From: a virus
IMG/VR virus record: IMGVR_UViG_3300030098_002071
Span: 1-64,000 of that record
Direction: 5' to 3' (one strand)
DNA length: 64,000 nt
The translations under genes and the position numbers were made by a program. Position 1 is the stretch's first letter. The number at the start of each line of letters is the position of its first letter. Below are positions 15,718 to 22,630 of this stretch, piece by piece. The notes under the pieces were generated by a model that saw only the letters and a program-made list of their open reading frames with translations, was not told the origin of the DNA and ran no database searches.

Positions 15718-15751
15718 TACCGAATGGGGGGACGGTTTCCCCCCTTACTTT
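15718..15751 (+). terminator. repeated G6/C6 hairpin, copy 2 (partial terminator)
   Basis: GGGGGG (15726-15731), loop ACGGTTT, CCCCCC (15739-15744), then TTACTTTTCT. About 28 identical bases are shared with copy 1 at 15482. Each copy follows a short early gene directly, as if gene and hairpin had been duplicated or the hairpin were a mobile regulatory cassette. Confidence 0.7.
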
Positions 15752-15765
15752 TCTAGGAGAATATC

Positions 15766-15996
15766 ATGAAGTATTTTTACCAAGTAACTATGGTTGTATC
15801 CGCAAGCATTGCCGTATTGTTTGCATACTGGGCAGGAATACATACTGGGTTATCAGATACAGATAACTGGGGAACAATAGCTCAGATGTTACCAGACGGA
15901 GAGTTTGGTTCCTTGTCAGTACTCTTACTTGTCTTTGCTTTCGCACCATACTTAATACTGCAAGATTACATTAACGATACACAATTAGAAGAATGA
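15766..15996 (+). CDS. small membrane protein, 76 aa
   Basis: Two hydrophobic segments: residues ~6-26 (QVTMVVSASIAVLFAYWAGI) and ~50-66 (LSVLLLVFAFAPYLIL), joined by a short polar loop; acidic C-terminus (DYINDTQLEE). Likely inner-membrane protein with two spans. It is the third gene of the first early unit, after hairpin copy 2, and is followed by a terminator. Function unknown; early membrane proteins can act in superinfection exclusion, which is only a possibility here. Confidence 0.75.
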   Translation: MKYFYQVTMVVSASIAVLFAYWAGIHTGLSDTDNWGTIAQMLPDGEFGSLSVLLLVFAFAPYLILQDYINDTQLEE

Positions 15997-15998
15997 CT

Positions 15999-16029
15999 AG
16001 GAAGGGGATGAAATATTCCCCTCCTTTTC
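15999..16029 (+). terminator. terminator of the first early unit
   Basis: GGAAGGGGA (16000-16008) pairs with TTCCCCTCC (16016-16024) around a short AT-rich loop, followed by TTTTCT. It lies directly after the stop of the 76-aa gene. Confidence 0.7.
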
Positions 16030-16030
16030 T

Positions 16031-16110
16031 GATACCAGTTATCAGACTCTAGGCCTTGCTTTTCTGTAGGACACCATATATATGATACCCTATGGTTGAC
16101 ATTAAATACC
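16031..16110. repeat. imperfect ~80-nt direct repeat, copy 1
   Basis: GATACCAGTTATCAGACTCT, then a GCTTTxTGTAGG-like part, CATATATATGA and ATAAATACC/ATTAAATACC match 16992-17069 in the same order with a few indels. The two copies flank the 225-aa gene at 16192-16869. Copy 1 contains the -35 box of the promoter at 16096; copy 2 has lost it. Confidence 0.8.
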
Positions 16111-16125
16111 AATATGTCCTATTAT
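16096..16125 (+). promoter_or_regulatory. promoter for the 225-aa gene
   Basis: TTGACA (16096-16101), 18-nt spacer, TATTAT (16120-16125). The first 12 bases (TTGACATTAAAT) equal those of the promoter at 15184, and the leader again has ACTGG ... CCAG arms. Drives the single gene at 16192. Confidence 0.8.
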
Positions 16126-16191
16126 ATAGTCACTGGGCAGGAAACTCTCCAGTAACATTATTAAATAACCAATTATGAAAGGTAGTATCTT

Positions 16192-16869
16192 ATGAGTAAG
16201 AAACAAGCTAGTGACATCCTTAACTATTCAACAGAATATGCAGGGATTACGCACACCATACGGGAACCTAAGGTTCCTTTTAGTGTTTCGGCTATGAGTG
16301 ACTTATCAGCTAGTAAAGACGAACAACAGCATTCTCTTTGCTTTTCGATACTTCGACCAGTAGCAATGGGCAATACTATAGCATTTGATAGTTTAACCCC
16401 GACAATTCGTAAAGAATTACAAGGGAGTCGGTCATTAAAATCAACTGACTTGAGCGAAGAATCTAGAGAATTTTTAAAGATACTTAATCAAGCAGGTATA
16501 GCTAATGCGAGTGGTAATTTGAGGATAATCCTTAATTATACTAATGAGCAATTAGCTAAAGCATTTTCGGCAGGATTCGCTAAAGCGAAGAAATTAGGAT
16601 CACATCTTACACTTCACCAGCTAGCAGGATTCGTTAAGGATTATTTCTCTAAGGATTTTCCTAAGAGCACTCCGAAGACTGGCGGAGTAGTAGTGACCGA
16701 ACCTGCTAAAAAGTACAATGATCTGAAAGCTTCAATAGTAAAGTTTGCTATAAGAGAATCTAATGGCAACAAGGAATACATCAAAAGAATATGGAAAGAG
16801 TTTCTTAAAGACCATATGACAGCGGATGAAGTTAACGACATAGTTAACAAGATAGCAGAATCTAAGTAA
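16192..16869 (+). CDS. 225-aa protein of unknown function in its own transcription unit
   Basis: 225 residues. Mixed N-terminal half (SNYSTEYAGITHTIREP-type polar part, then FSILRPVAMGNTIAFDSLTPTIRKELQG), a Lys-rich helical C-terminal half (KDYFSKDFPKS, KKYNDLKASIVKFAIRESNGNKEYIKRIWKEFLKDHMTADEVND). No TM segment, no enzyme motif seen. The gene has a dedicated promoter and a strong terminator and is bracketed by imperfect direct repeats, so it looks like a self-contained, movable early gene. A regulatory or takeover role would fit, but the family is not recognised. Confidence 0.8.
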   Translation: MSKKQASDILNYSTEYAGITHTIREPKVPFSVSAMSDLSASKDEQQHSLCFSILRPVAMGNTIAFDSLTPTIRKELQGSRSLKSTDLSEESREFLKILNQAGIANASGNLRIILNYTNEQLAKAFSAGFAKAKKLGSHLTLHQLAGFVKDYFSKDFPKSTPKTGGVVVTEPAKKYNDLKASIVKFAIRESNGNKEYIKRIWKEFLKDHMTADEVNDIVNKIAESK

Positions 16870-16878
16870 TACTTTTAA

Positions 16879-16909
16879 CCCTCGGCAGAAATGTCGAGGG
16901 TTTTTTTTT
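16879..16909 (+). terminator. strong Rho-independent terminator
   Basis: Nine-pair stem CCCTCGGCA / TGTCGAGGG (one G-U pair) with a GAAA tetraloop, followed by nine T. Ends the transcript of the 225-aa gene. Confidence 0.95.
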
Positions 16910-16918
16910 GGCTCTGCC

Positions 16919-16994
16919 ACCAGTTCCCTGACTATACGCCTATCTTACCTTTTGATACCAGTTCCCTGACTATACGCCTATCTTACCTTTTGAT
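16919..16994. repeat. tandem 38-bp repeat, two copies
   Basis: The 38-nt unit beginning ACCAGTTCCCTGACTATACG occurs twice without a mismatch (16919-16956 and 16957-16994). A third start (ACCAGTTATCAG) leads into the imperfect 80-nt repeat. Non-coding; likely replication slippage or part of an origin. Confidence 0.95.
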
Positions 16995-17069
16995 ACCAGT
17001 TATCAGACTCTAAGCCTAGCTTTCCGTAGGGCTTCATATATATGACTCCATACACTCTCAATAAATACC
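16992..17069. repeat. imperfect ~80-nt direct repeat, copy 2
   Basis: Partner of 16031-16110, located downstream of the 225-aa gene. The stretch corresponding to the TTGACA box reads CTCTCA, so this copy is probably not a promoter. Confidence 0.8.
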
Positions 17070-17110
17070 ATGAAATAAATTGTTATGATGTTTTCTATCA
17101 TATACTAAAG

Positions 17111-17395
17111 TTTTTACATTTGTAAAAACATTGCTACATCCGCATATAATCAGGGTTTGCAGGAGATTAGCACGTGAAAAAAGCCCTTTGTTTTTACATA
17201 TATATTATTTTAGTGTAAAAAAGTATATAAGTAAGTAACCCTCATGTGTCTGTACGAGGTAGTCTTATTGTTTAAGCTTTCATTTATATTCTCAAAAAAC
17301 CAGATTTGTAAAAACAAAGCCATTTTTACTCACAGAAATCCCCCCATATCCCGCATTATTCCCCATTGTATTAATGTTTAACTAATTGTAAAAAC
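17111..17395. other. AT-rich block with repeated TGTAAAAACA motifs (origin or operator candidate)
   Basis: TGTAAAAA or its complement TTTTTACA occurs at 17111-17118, 17121-17128, 17191-17198, 17214-17221, ~17308-17316 and ~17388-17395. Two pairs form inverted repeats (TTTTTACA-tt-TGTAAAAA at 17111-17128, and the 17191/17214 pair). There is no plausible gene from 16870 to 17605. Repeated short motifs in AT-rich non-coding DNA at the junction of leftward and rightward transcription are typical of phage replication origins or repressor sites. Confidence 0.6.
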
Positions 17396-17464
17396 ACCAC
17401 CTCATATTCTAAAACATTATAACAATACACTACTTGTTATTAGGTATTACTTAGTAGGACATAT

Positions 17465-17493
17465 TTGACACCATACAGGAAATATGCTATAAT
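17465..17493 (+). promoter_or_regulatory. consensus sigma70 promoter of the main early region
   Basis: TTGACA (17465-17470), exactly 17 nt, TATAAT (17488-17493): a perfect match to the bacterial consensus. Transcription would start near 17500, ~105 nt before the gene at 17606, and the leader includes palindrome copy 1. Confidence 0.92.
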
Positions 17494-17559
17494 AATAATG
17501 TAGCAATTCGTCTTGCGTATATGTAGCGTTTGTCCATTTATGTGAGATTTGTTCATTTC

Positions 17560-17587
17560 GTATGACATCATAATTATGGTGTCCTAC
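17560..17587. promoter_or_regulatory. 28-nt palindromic element, copy 1
   Basis: Left half GTATGACATCATAA, right half TTATGGTGTCCTAC; 12 Watson-Crick pairs, one T/G, one mismatch. It ends 18 nt before the ATG at 17606, upstream of the SD. Same core (CATAATTATG) and same total length as the copies at 19542, 23653 and 27141. Confidence 0.85.
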
Positions 17588-17605
17588 AGAATACAGGAGG
17601 GTGTT

Positions 17606-17854
17606 ATGTCAGCAATCAAGCAGTTATTATTTTGTAGCGTATGTGATGTAGATGTAGATATAGACAGAGTAGATTTCTGTCAGAAAACTTACGGCAAAAC
17701 CTATTGCCTAGACTGTGGTGATAAGCAAGCCACAATCGCTAGAAGTAAATGGACAGTTGCTCAGGAGTATACCAAAGGTAACTATCAATTTATTACCCAA
17801 GATTCTGTGCGTAGTACCTTACGCCAGACTAACCCCAAAAACACAAGGAGATAA
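17606..17854 (+). CDS. small Cys-rich (zinc-ribbon-like) protein
   Basis: 82 residues from ATG 17606 (GGAGGGTGTT upstream; an ATG at 17549 lies before the palindrome and lacks an SD). CSVC at residues 10-13, Cys at 26 (DFCQKTYGKTYCLDCGDK) and YCLDC give two possible CxxC-type metal sites. The basic C-terminus ends RQTNPKNTRR. A small zinc-binding protein that could contact nucleic acid or host RNA polymerase; first gene behind the perfect consensus promoter. The function itself is not recognised. Confidence 0.75.
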   Translation: MSAIKQLLFCSVCDVDVDIDRVDFCQKTYGKTYCLDCGDKQATIARSKWTVAQEYTKGNYQFITQDSVRSTLRQTNPKNTRR

Positions 17855-17856
17855 TC

Positions 17857-18066
17857 ATGGAGCTAGATATAAAATGTCAAACAGCTATAGAGTATCTAAA
17901 GAGTAGAGACAAGTATGTAAACGATCCTAGATGTACATTCAGTCCCAAGTCTGCCAATCAGATGCAGATGAAGGTGCATCACGTACGAGACACAATCCAA
18001 GAGTACCGCACCGCCATGCAGTTGGGTGGTGGATGCACAATGACCAGAATAGAAGGGAGTGAGTAA
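17857..18066 (+). CDS. small early protein, 69 aa
   Basis: 69 residues (MELDIKCQTAIEYLKSRDKYVNDPRCTF...VHHVRDTIQEYRTAMQLGGG). Helical, mixed charge, no known motif. 2 nt after the preceding stop with AAGGAGATAATC as ribosome site, so it belongs to the same early operon. Function unknown. Confidence 0.7.
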   Translation: MELDIKCQTAIEYLKSRDKYVNDPRCTFSPKSANQMQMKVHHVRDTIQEYRTAMQLGGGCTMTRIEGSE

Positions 18067-18067
18067 G

Positions 18068-18253
18068 ATGAAAATGGATGATATAAATCTTGGGGTTGCC
18101 ATAGGGCTCAACGCTACATGGACACTGGGTGGTTTCTTATTATGTGTAATGGTAGGAATAAACCCTGTGCATTATACAATTTTCATAGGATGGTTATGCG
18201 TAGGATTATTCGTACTTTATATATTAACGCCAGAGAAAAAAGAGGAGGAGTGA
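18068..18253 (+). CDS. small membrane protein, 61 aa
   Basis: ATG at 18068; a GTG 9 nt upstream is an alternative. Two hydrophobic spans: about residues 8-28 (VAIGLNATWTLGGFLLCVMVG) and 34-53 (YTIFIGWLCVGLFVLYIL), ending EKKEEE. Probably an inner-membrane protein with two helices. The SD of the next gene is built from its last codons (GAGGAG). Function unknown. Confidence 0.72.
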   Translation: MKMDDINLGVAIGLNATWTLGGFLLCVMVGINPVHYTIFIGWLCVGLFVLYILTPEKKEEE

Positions 18254-18256
18254 GTA

Positions 18257-18442
18257 ATGAGTTATGTTATTGCAGATATTACCTTTTACAAGGTAGACGA
18301 AGATGGTAACGATATTGTAGATGCTGATGGGAAACTAATTCTATTCGAACCGAAAGGCAGGTGGAAACAGTTAGAGCATTTAACTGAGGGGTGTGATGAT
18401 TCTGATTTTCAACCAATACATAAGGAGAAGAAAGATGGTTGA
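18257..18442 (+). CDS. small early protein, 61 aa
   Basis: 61 residues, acidic, starting MSYVIADITFYKVDEDGNDIVDADGK. The DEDGNDIVDADGK stretch looks like a beta hairpin. Starts 3 nt after the preceding stop. No family recognised. Confidence 0.68.
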   Translation: MSYVIADITFYKVDEDGNDIVDADGKLILFEPKGRWKQLEHLTEGCDDSDFQPIHKEKKDG

Positions 18443-18605
18443 TCCGATTGTATGTACAGGTGTATGTCTAGTGTGTACCGCTATGGCTTACTATGTTGGC
18501 AAGGGAGTAGGGGGGAAACCCATGAGGTTTCTGTTCTACAAATTACAAGAAGAAGGTTATTTTCAAATAACTGAAGACACTAAAATCATAATTAGGAAAT
18601 CATAA
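18435..18605 (+). CDS. small membrane protein, 56 aa
   Basis: ATG at 18435 with GGAGAAGAAA just upstream; overlaps the previous gene by 8 nt. MVDPIVCTGVCLVCTAMAYYVGKGVGG is a hydrophobic segment with three Cys, followed by a soluble tail (LFYKLQEEGYFQITEDTKIIIRKS). Single-span membrane protein, function unknown. A 14-nt direct duplication (ATAATTAGGAAATC) ends the gene. Confidence 0.68.
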   Translation: MVDPIVCTGVCLVCTAMAYYVGKGVGGKPMRFLFYKLQEEGYFQITEDTKIIIRKS

Positions 18606-18629
18606 TTAGGAAATCATAAGGAGAATATT

Positions 18630-19538
18630 ATGGAGCAGTACGGAGCAGACGGAGACTATGCAACATTGAAATCTAGTGGAGCATTAATATCTCTAAGTTG
18701 TAATCAATATCAGAATATGTATAGCCACATACCTTTAGGGGAAGAAGTAGCCCGTGACAAAAACGCCAAGACTAAACGAGGCATTAAAGTTAAGGTAAAT
18801 TTGTTGGCAGAGAATGACCATAAACTTAAGGCTATAGCTAAACACGTATCTCAAGTTAGGGCTAAGTCTATATATCCTTATGCTTTTCCTTGGACGGCAG
18901 GGCAGGGGGGTATGATGTATGTACCCACAGGGAATATACCTATAGTTATGCAGAAGACTTCTAGTGACGAGAATTATTTTTGGAAGTTGGTTGATGAGTT
19001 CTGTTTGGCGTATCCAAGCCTAAAAGCCAAAATGCCTGATATTTTGGAGGATTTGTATGACGAGTCTAAGTATCAGCATGTAGATGAGGTCAGAGCGTCT
19101 TTTACTTGGAATCTAAATTGGGGTGATGTAGATGCTACGAGTCATTTCTTTTTGGAGTTGGAGCAAGACAAGCTCAATGATATGCACGATAAGAAACTCA
19201 AGGCTATAAGTAAAGCTGTAGAGGATAATAGTAGGTCTATGTATAAGAAAGTGCATGACCATGTGGCGACTCTTATCCACAAAGCGACTACAACTATAGA
19301 TGAGGAGGGTAACGAAACAAAACCTAGAATACACGATACCCTTATTCCCAAGATGCGAGAGGACTGTGAGGTACTCAAACATCTAAATGTAATGAATGAC
19401 CCTACTTTGGAGGCTATGCGAGCTGACTTATTAAAGTTGGTTACAGGTACAGATGTAGAGGCATTGAGAGATTCAGCGGCAGAACGAGAAGAAATAAAAG
19501 CTAAAGCTGAAGCAATGAGAGAGAAGTTCAATTTCTAA
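18630..19538 (+). CDS. DUF3150-like protein
   Basis: 302 residues. After a polar N-terminus comes KVKVNLLAENDHKLKAIAKHVSQVRAKSIYPYAFPWTAGQGGMMYVP, then a long helical C-terminal part (SKAVEDNSRSMYKKVHDHVATLI..., ending EREEIKAKAEAMREKFNF). Composition and context match the DUF3150 family, which in phages precedes a MoxR-type AAA ATPase and a VWA protein, as here. It may act as substrate adaptor of that machine; this is an inference from conserved gene order. Family assignment is tentative because I cannot align it. Confidence 0.65.
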   Translation: MEQYGADGDYATLKSSGALISLSCNQYQNMYSHIPLGEEVARDKNAKTKRGIKVKVNLLAENDHKLKAIAKHVSQVRAKSIYPYAFPWTAGQGGMMYVPTGNIPIVMQKTSSDENYFWKLVDEFCLAYPSLKAKMPDILEDLYDESKYQHVDEVRASFTWNLNWGDVDATSHFFLELEQDKLNDMHDKKLKAISKAVEDNSRSMYKKVHDHVATLIHKATTTIDEEGNETKPRIHDTLIPKMREDCEVLKHLNVMNDPTLEAMRADLLKLVTGTDVEALRDSAAEREEIKAKAEAMREKFNF

Positions 19539-19541
19539 ACC

Positions 19542-19569
19542 GTATGACATCATAATTATGATCTCATAC
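19542..19569. promoter_or_regulatory. 28-nt palindromic element, copy 2
   Basis: Left half GTATGACATCATAA, right half TTATGATCTCATAC: one mismatch (C/C at the seventh pair). It begins 4 nt after the DUF3150 gene stop and ends 20 nt before the ATPase ATG. Confidence 0.88.
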
Positions 19570-19589
19570 ACAAATATAGGAGAAGTATC

Positions 19590-20693
19590 ATGGCAGATAA
19601 AGTTAATCACGCAGAAGCAGTAAACATTATTGAGGCAATGGGGCCAACTGATTGGGTTCGTTTGATCGGCCCCGTGGGTTGTGGCAAGAGTTCAATCCTT
19701 AACACATTGGCAAAACGTAACCCAGAGCATGTGCCTATACATTTAGATGTACCCACAATGGACTTTCCTGATTTCTATATGCCATCAGTGGACAAAGAGA
19801 AAGAGGAGTCTATGCTCTTTCTTAACCGTAGGTTCGGCAAAAGTGACCCACGACCTAAGATATATCTGTACGATGAGTGGGATAAAGCTATGGAGAGTGT
19901 GAAGAAGATGACCTTACAGCAACTTCTGCATCTAGACTTCAATGGGTGGACACCGCCAAAAGATACAATGCGATTCTCTACAGGTAACCTGAACAGTGAG
20001 GGAGTGGGTGACACTATCCAAGCCCATGCTATGAATCGGAATATCGAGATCGAGATAGGTAAACCTACAGTCAGTGAGTTGAAGGAATACGCATTGGACA
20101 ATAATTGGGCTCCAGAAATTATCGTGCTACTACAGGAAGTGCCAGAATGTTTGGATGACTACAGGGATATGGACGATGCACAGATTACAACGGAAGAAGA
20201 ACGTATGAAACATAATCCCTATATACATGACCCCAGAGTACATAAAGGTCAGTTTGTAAGTCCCCGATCCTTGGAAAGAGGTAGCCGTATCATTAGCAGT
20301 AAGTTGGGGGACAACACAGAGTCTATGTTTAAAGCTTGCTCTGGTAATTGGGGGTCAGCTATGACGGAGAAGTTTCGTACTATATTGCAGACTTCCAATC
20401 AATTACCCCGATGGCAGGATATAATGGATGATCCTGATACAGCTAAACTACCAGAAAGCGGTATTGCTGAGACTATCCTTGTGACTAAAGCACAGAATCA
20501 AGTGAAGAGTAGTGATGCTATGACTAAGTGGATGACATATCTTAATCGCATCGAGTCAGTGGAGACTCAATCCATGTTTGCTACCCTGATGTATCGGATG
20601 GGGGGAGAAAAGCAGAGACTTGCTATGCACAATCAGATGTTCACCAAGTGGGCACGAGACAATAGGTGGGTATTTGCCGCTGATAAACGATAG
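19590..20693 (+). CDS. MoxR-type AAA ATPase
   Basis: 367 residues. Walker A GPVGCGKSS at 27-35, Walker B IYLYDE at 91-96, and an N-at-sensor-1-like RFSTGNLNSEG stretch around 127-137. The fold order fits the MoxR-like branch of AAA+ ATPases that work with VWA partners to remodel proteins or insert metals. GGAGAAGTATC precedes the ATG. The next gene starts 8 nt downstream and encodes the VWA partner. In this operon it could dismantle or activate a host target, unproven. Confidence 0.85.
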   Translation: MADKVNHAEAVNIIEAMGPTDWVRLIGPVGCGKSSILNTLAKRNPEHVPIHLDVPTMDFPDFYMPSVDKEKEESMLFLNRRFGKSDPRPKIYLYDEWDKAMESVKKMTLQQLLHLDFNGWTPPKDTMRFSTGNLNSEGVGDTIQAHAMNRNIEIEIGKPTVSELKEYALDNNWAPEIIVLLQEVPECLDDYRDMDDAQITTEEERMKHNPYIHDPRVHKGQFVSPRSLERGSRIISSKLGDNTESMFKACSGNWGSAMTEKFRTILQTSNQLPRWQDIMDDPDTAKLPESGIAETILVTKAQNQVKSSDAMTKWMTYLNRIESVETQSMFATLMYRMGGEKQRLAMHNQMFTKWARDNRWVFAADKR

Positions 20694-20701
20694 GAGGATA
20701 C

Positions 20702-21841
20702 ATGAAACTAACAGTAAAACAACGGCTAGTGAAGAATCATGTGGCTCTAAGGAATAATCAACATACAGTTTTGTACAGTGAGATTATTCGATTGGGTAAA
20801 GCTACAGTGTGTAAAGATACACCTACAGCGTACACTGATGGGTTGAATGTAGTTTATGGGCATGATTTTTGTGACCAACTGACAGACTCTGATTTTAGAG
20901 GTGTGATACTGCATGAGAATCTACACAAAGCATTTGAGCATTTAGTAGTGTGGAGACATCTATCTAAGATCAACCACAGGAAAGCCAATATGTGTGCAGA
21001 TTATGTCATAAACTGGATTATTGTTGATTTGGAGAAATTGACTAATGGGTTTGTGACTTTACCTGAATGTGCGTTGTATGATCCCAAGTACAAAAATTGG
21101 AGTGTCCAGAGAGTGTGGAACGATCTACCCGATGACCCAGAGGGTGACTCTATGGACGACCATGATTGGGAAGGGGCTAAAGAACTATCTGAGGAAGAGC
21201 AGAAGAAGCAGTCTGAGAGTATAAAAGAAGCTCTAAGGCAAGGTCAGTTGATTGCGGGCAAGATGGGGGGAAATATACCTAGAGGTATAGGTGAACTCAC
21301 AACCCCCAAGGTTGAGTGGAGTAAAGTAGCACTACAGAAGTTGGCATCTGATGTTAAGGGACATGATAGTCAGTCTTGGAGAAGATTCCAACGTAGGTTT
21401 GTACATCAAGAACTCTACTTCCCTGAGCACGTAGGTAACTCTGTGGGGGAGTTGGTGGTAGCTGTAGACTCGTCTGGCAGTATGGGACAGAAAGAATTAC
21501 GCCATGCACTATCAGATGTATATGTAATGATGCAAACATTGAATCCCCGGAAGGTGCATCTATTGTATTGGGATGCTAGTGTAGATGCACATGAAAGGTA
21601 TGAACCGTCTACCTATGCGTCACTACCAAAATCTACTAGACCGATAGGGGGTGGTGGTACAGACCCCCAATGTGTAGTGGACTACATGAAGAAGCATAAG
21701 ATGAAACCGTCAGCAACTATGGTGTTTACTGATGGCTACGTTAATTCATGGGGTAAAGGTTGGACTGTCGACCCCCTGTGGATAATTATACCTAATGGCA
21801 GTAAACAAAAACCCAATGTGGGTACAACTATTTATATGTAA
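20702..21841 (+). CDS. VWA-like protein with metallopeptidase-like N-terminus (DUF2201 type)
   Basis: 379 residues. N-terminal domain with HENLH at 71-75 (VILHENLHKAFEH), a zinc-peptidase-like HExxH. C-terminal VWA-like domain with the MIDAS motif DSSGS at 256-260 (VVAVDSSGSMG), GGGGTD at 316-321 and FTDGY at 342-346. This is the DUF2201-type two-domain layout, paired in many genomes with MoxR ATPases. It probably binds a divalent metal through the MIDAS and couples substrate to the ATPase. Stop followed by AGGAGG of the next gene. Confidence 0.88.
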   Translation: MKLTVKQRLVKNHVALRNNQHTVLYSEIIRLGKATVCKDTPTAYTDGLNVVYGHDFCDQLTDSDFRGVILHENLHKAFEHLVVWRHLSKINHRKANMCADYVINWIIVDLEKLTNGFVTLPECALYDPKYKNWSVQRVWNDLPDDPEGDSMDDHDWEGAKELSEEEQKKQSESIKEALRQGQLIAGKMGGNIPRGIGELTTPKVEWSKVALQKLASDVKGHDSQSWRRFQRRFVHQELYFPEHVGNSVGELVVAVDSSGSMGQKELRHALSDVYVMMQTLNPRKVHLLYWDASVDAHERYEPSTYASLPKSTRPIGGGGTDPQCVVDYMKKHKMKPSATMVFTDGYVNSWGKGWTVDPLWIIIPNGSKQKPNVGTTIYM

Positions 21842-21853
21842 AGGAGGTAAGTG

Positions 21854-22021
21854 ATGGAGTTTGACAGTGACGACTTAGATGATTTTTGCGATCAGCAATT
21901 TGGGCATACAGATTGGTCGTTCTACGACATGATGACGGAGGAAGAAATAAAGAAGCAAAAGAAAAATATGTATGTGATTGCTCTTTTTATAAAACCCAGA
22001 GAAGGAGGCAAAAATGAATGA
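21854..22021 (+). CDS. small acidic protein, 55 aa
   Basis: ATG at 21854 with AAGGAGG 8 nt upstream, TGA at 22019-22021 overlapping the start of the next gene. MEFDSDDLDDFCDQQFGHTDWSFYDMMTEEE is acidic; the C-terminal half is basic and hydrophobic. Strong SD and overlap with the following start argue for a real gene. No family recognised. Acidic small early proteins often mimic DNA, which is one possibility. Confidence 0.65.
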   Translation: MEFDSDDLDDFCDQQFGHTDWSFYDMMTEEEIKKQKKNMYVIALFIKPREGGKNE

Positions 22022-22226
22022 TACAGAGATCTTAAAAAAAGTTGAGGAATGGCTGATAGAAGAGGTATATGAGGGTGCAGAAATTGTTGAAGCCAAAGAT
22101 AACAAGGAGGAGGCCGTCACTTCAGATGGCACTGATGACATCATATATGGTCGAGCCGAATGTGCAGAAGGTCTTTTAAAACAAATGGCAAAGTGGAAAG
22201 GGGAGGGGGTGAAGAATGAAAATTGA
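22014..22226 (+). CDS. small acidic protein, 70 aa
   Basis: 70 residues (MNDTEILKKVEEWLIEEVYEGAEIVEAKDNKEEAV..., ending LLKQMAKWKGEGVKNEN). Helical and acidic. Overlaps neighbours by 8 and 11 nt. The end of the gene supplies the SD (GGGGAGGGGG) for the next one. Function unknown. Confidence 0.65.
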   Translation: MNDTEILKKVEEWLIEEVYEGAEIVEAKDNKEEAVTSDGTDDIIYGRAECAEGLLKQMAKWKGEGVKNEN

Positions 22227-22404
22227 TTTTACGACAGATGTTTTTGGCGAGCATTGTGACGTTCAGGCAGAAGTCTTTAACAATAAAATTTCATACATTA
22301 AGTTGGATGGCGATAATTATGTGCACGATTTTGATACCCTGCCAAAATTTTTAATCGATGCTATTTATCAACGGGCAAAAGAGGAGGGGGTGAGTGATGA
22401 GTAA
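22216..22404 (+). CDS. small protein, 62 aa
   Basis: 62 residues (MKIDFTTDVFGEHCDVQAEVFNNKISYIKLDGDNYVHDF...). Strand-rich N-terminal part, short C-terminal helix (LPKFLIDAIYQRAKEEG). Its last codons contain GAGGAGG and overlap the next start by 8 nt. No family recognised. Confidence 0.65.
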   Translation: MKIDFTTDVFGEHCDVQAEVFNNKISYIKLDGDNYVHDFDTLPKFLIDAIYQRAKEEGVSDE

Positions 22405-22630
22405 AACTTTTTTAACCAAGAAACAAAAAGCAACTCTAGAAAAATCGGGGTGGGAAATTCCTCCCACTAAGGAGGGAGTCATTTGGTTTGGACAGGATTG
22501 GGACAGTAGAAAAAACTCTTTGGTATCAATTAGCAACGAGCATCCTGATTTATTAGATGCATCAGATGAGAGCATTGTTGGATATGATTTTTTGGTGGTA
22601 GGTATTAGACCTAACAAAGGGGGTGAGTGA
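22397..22630 (+). CDS. small protein, 77 aa
   Basis: ATG at 22397, behind GAGGAGGGGGTGAGTG. Starts MSKTFLTKKQKATLEKSGWE, then IPPTKEGVIWFGQDWDSRKNSL. Small alpha/beta protein; no family recognised. Stop overlaps the next start by one base. Confidence 0.65.
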   Translation: MSKTFLTKKQKATLEKSGWEIPPTKEGVIWFGQDWDSRKNSLVSISNEHPDLLDASDESIVGYDFLVVGIRPNKGGE

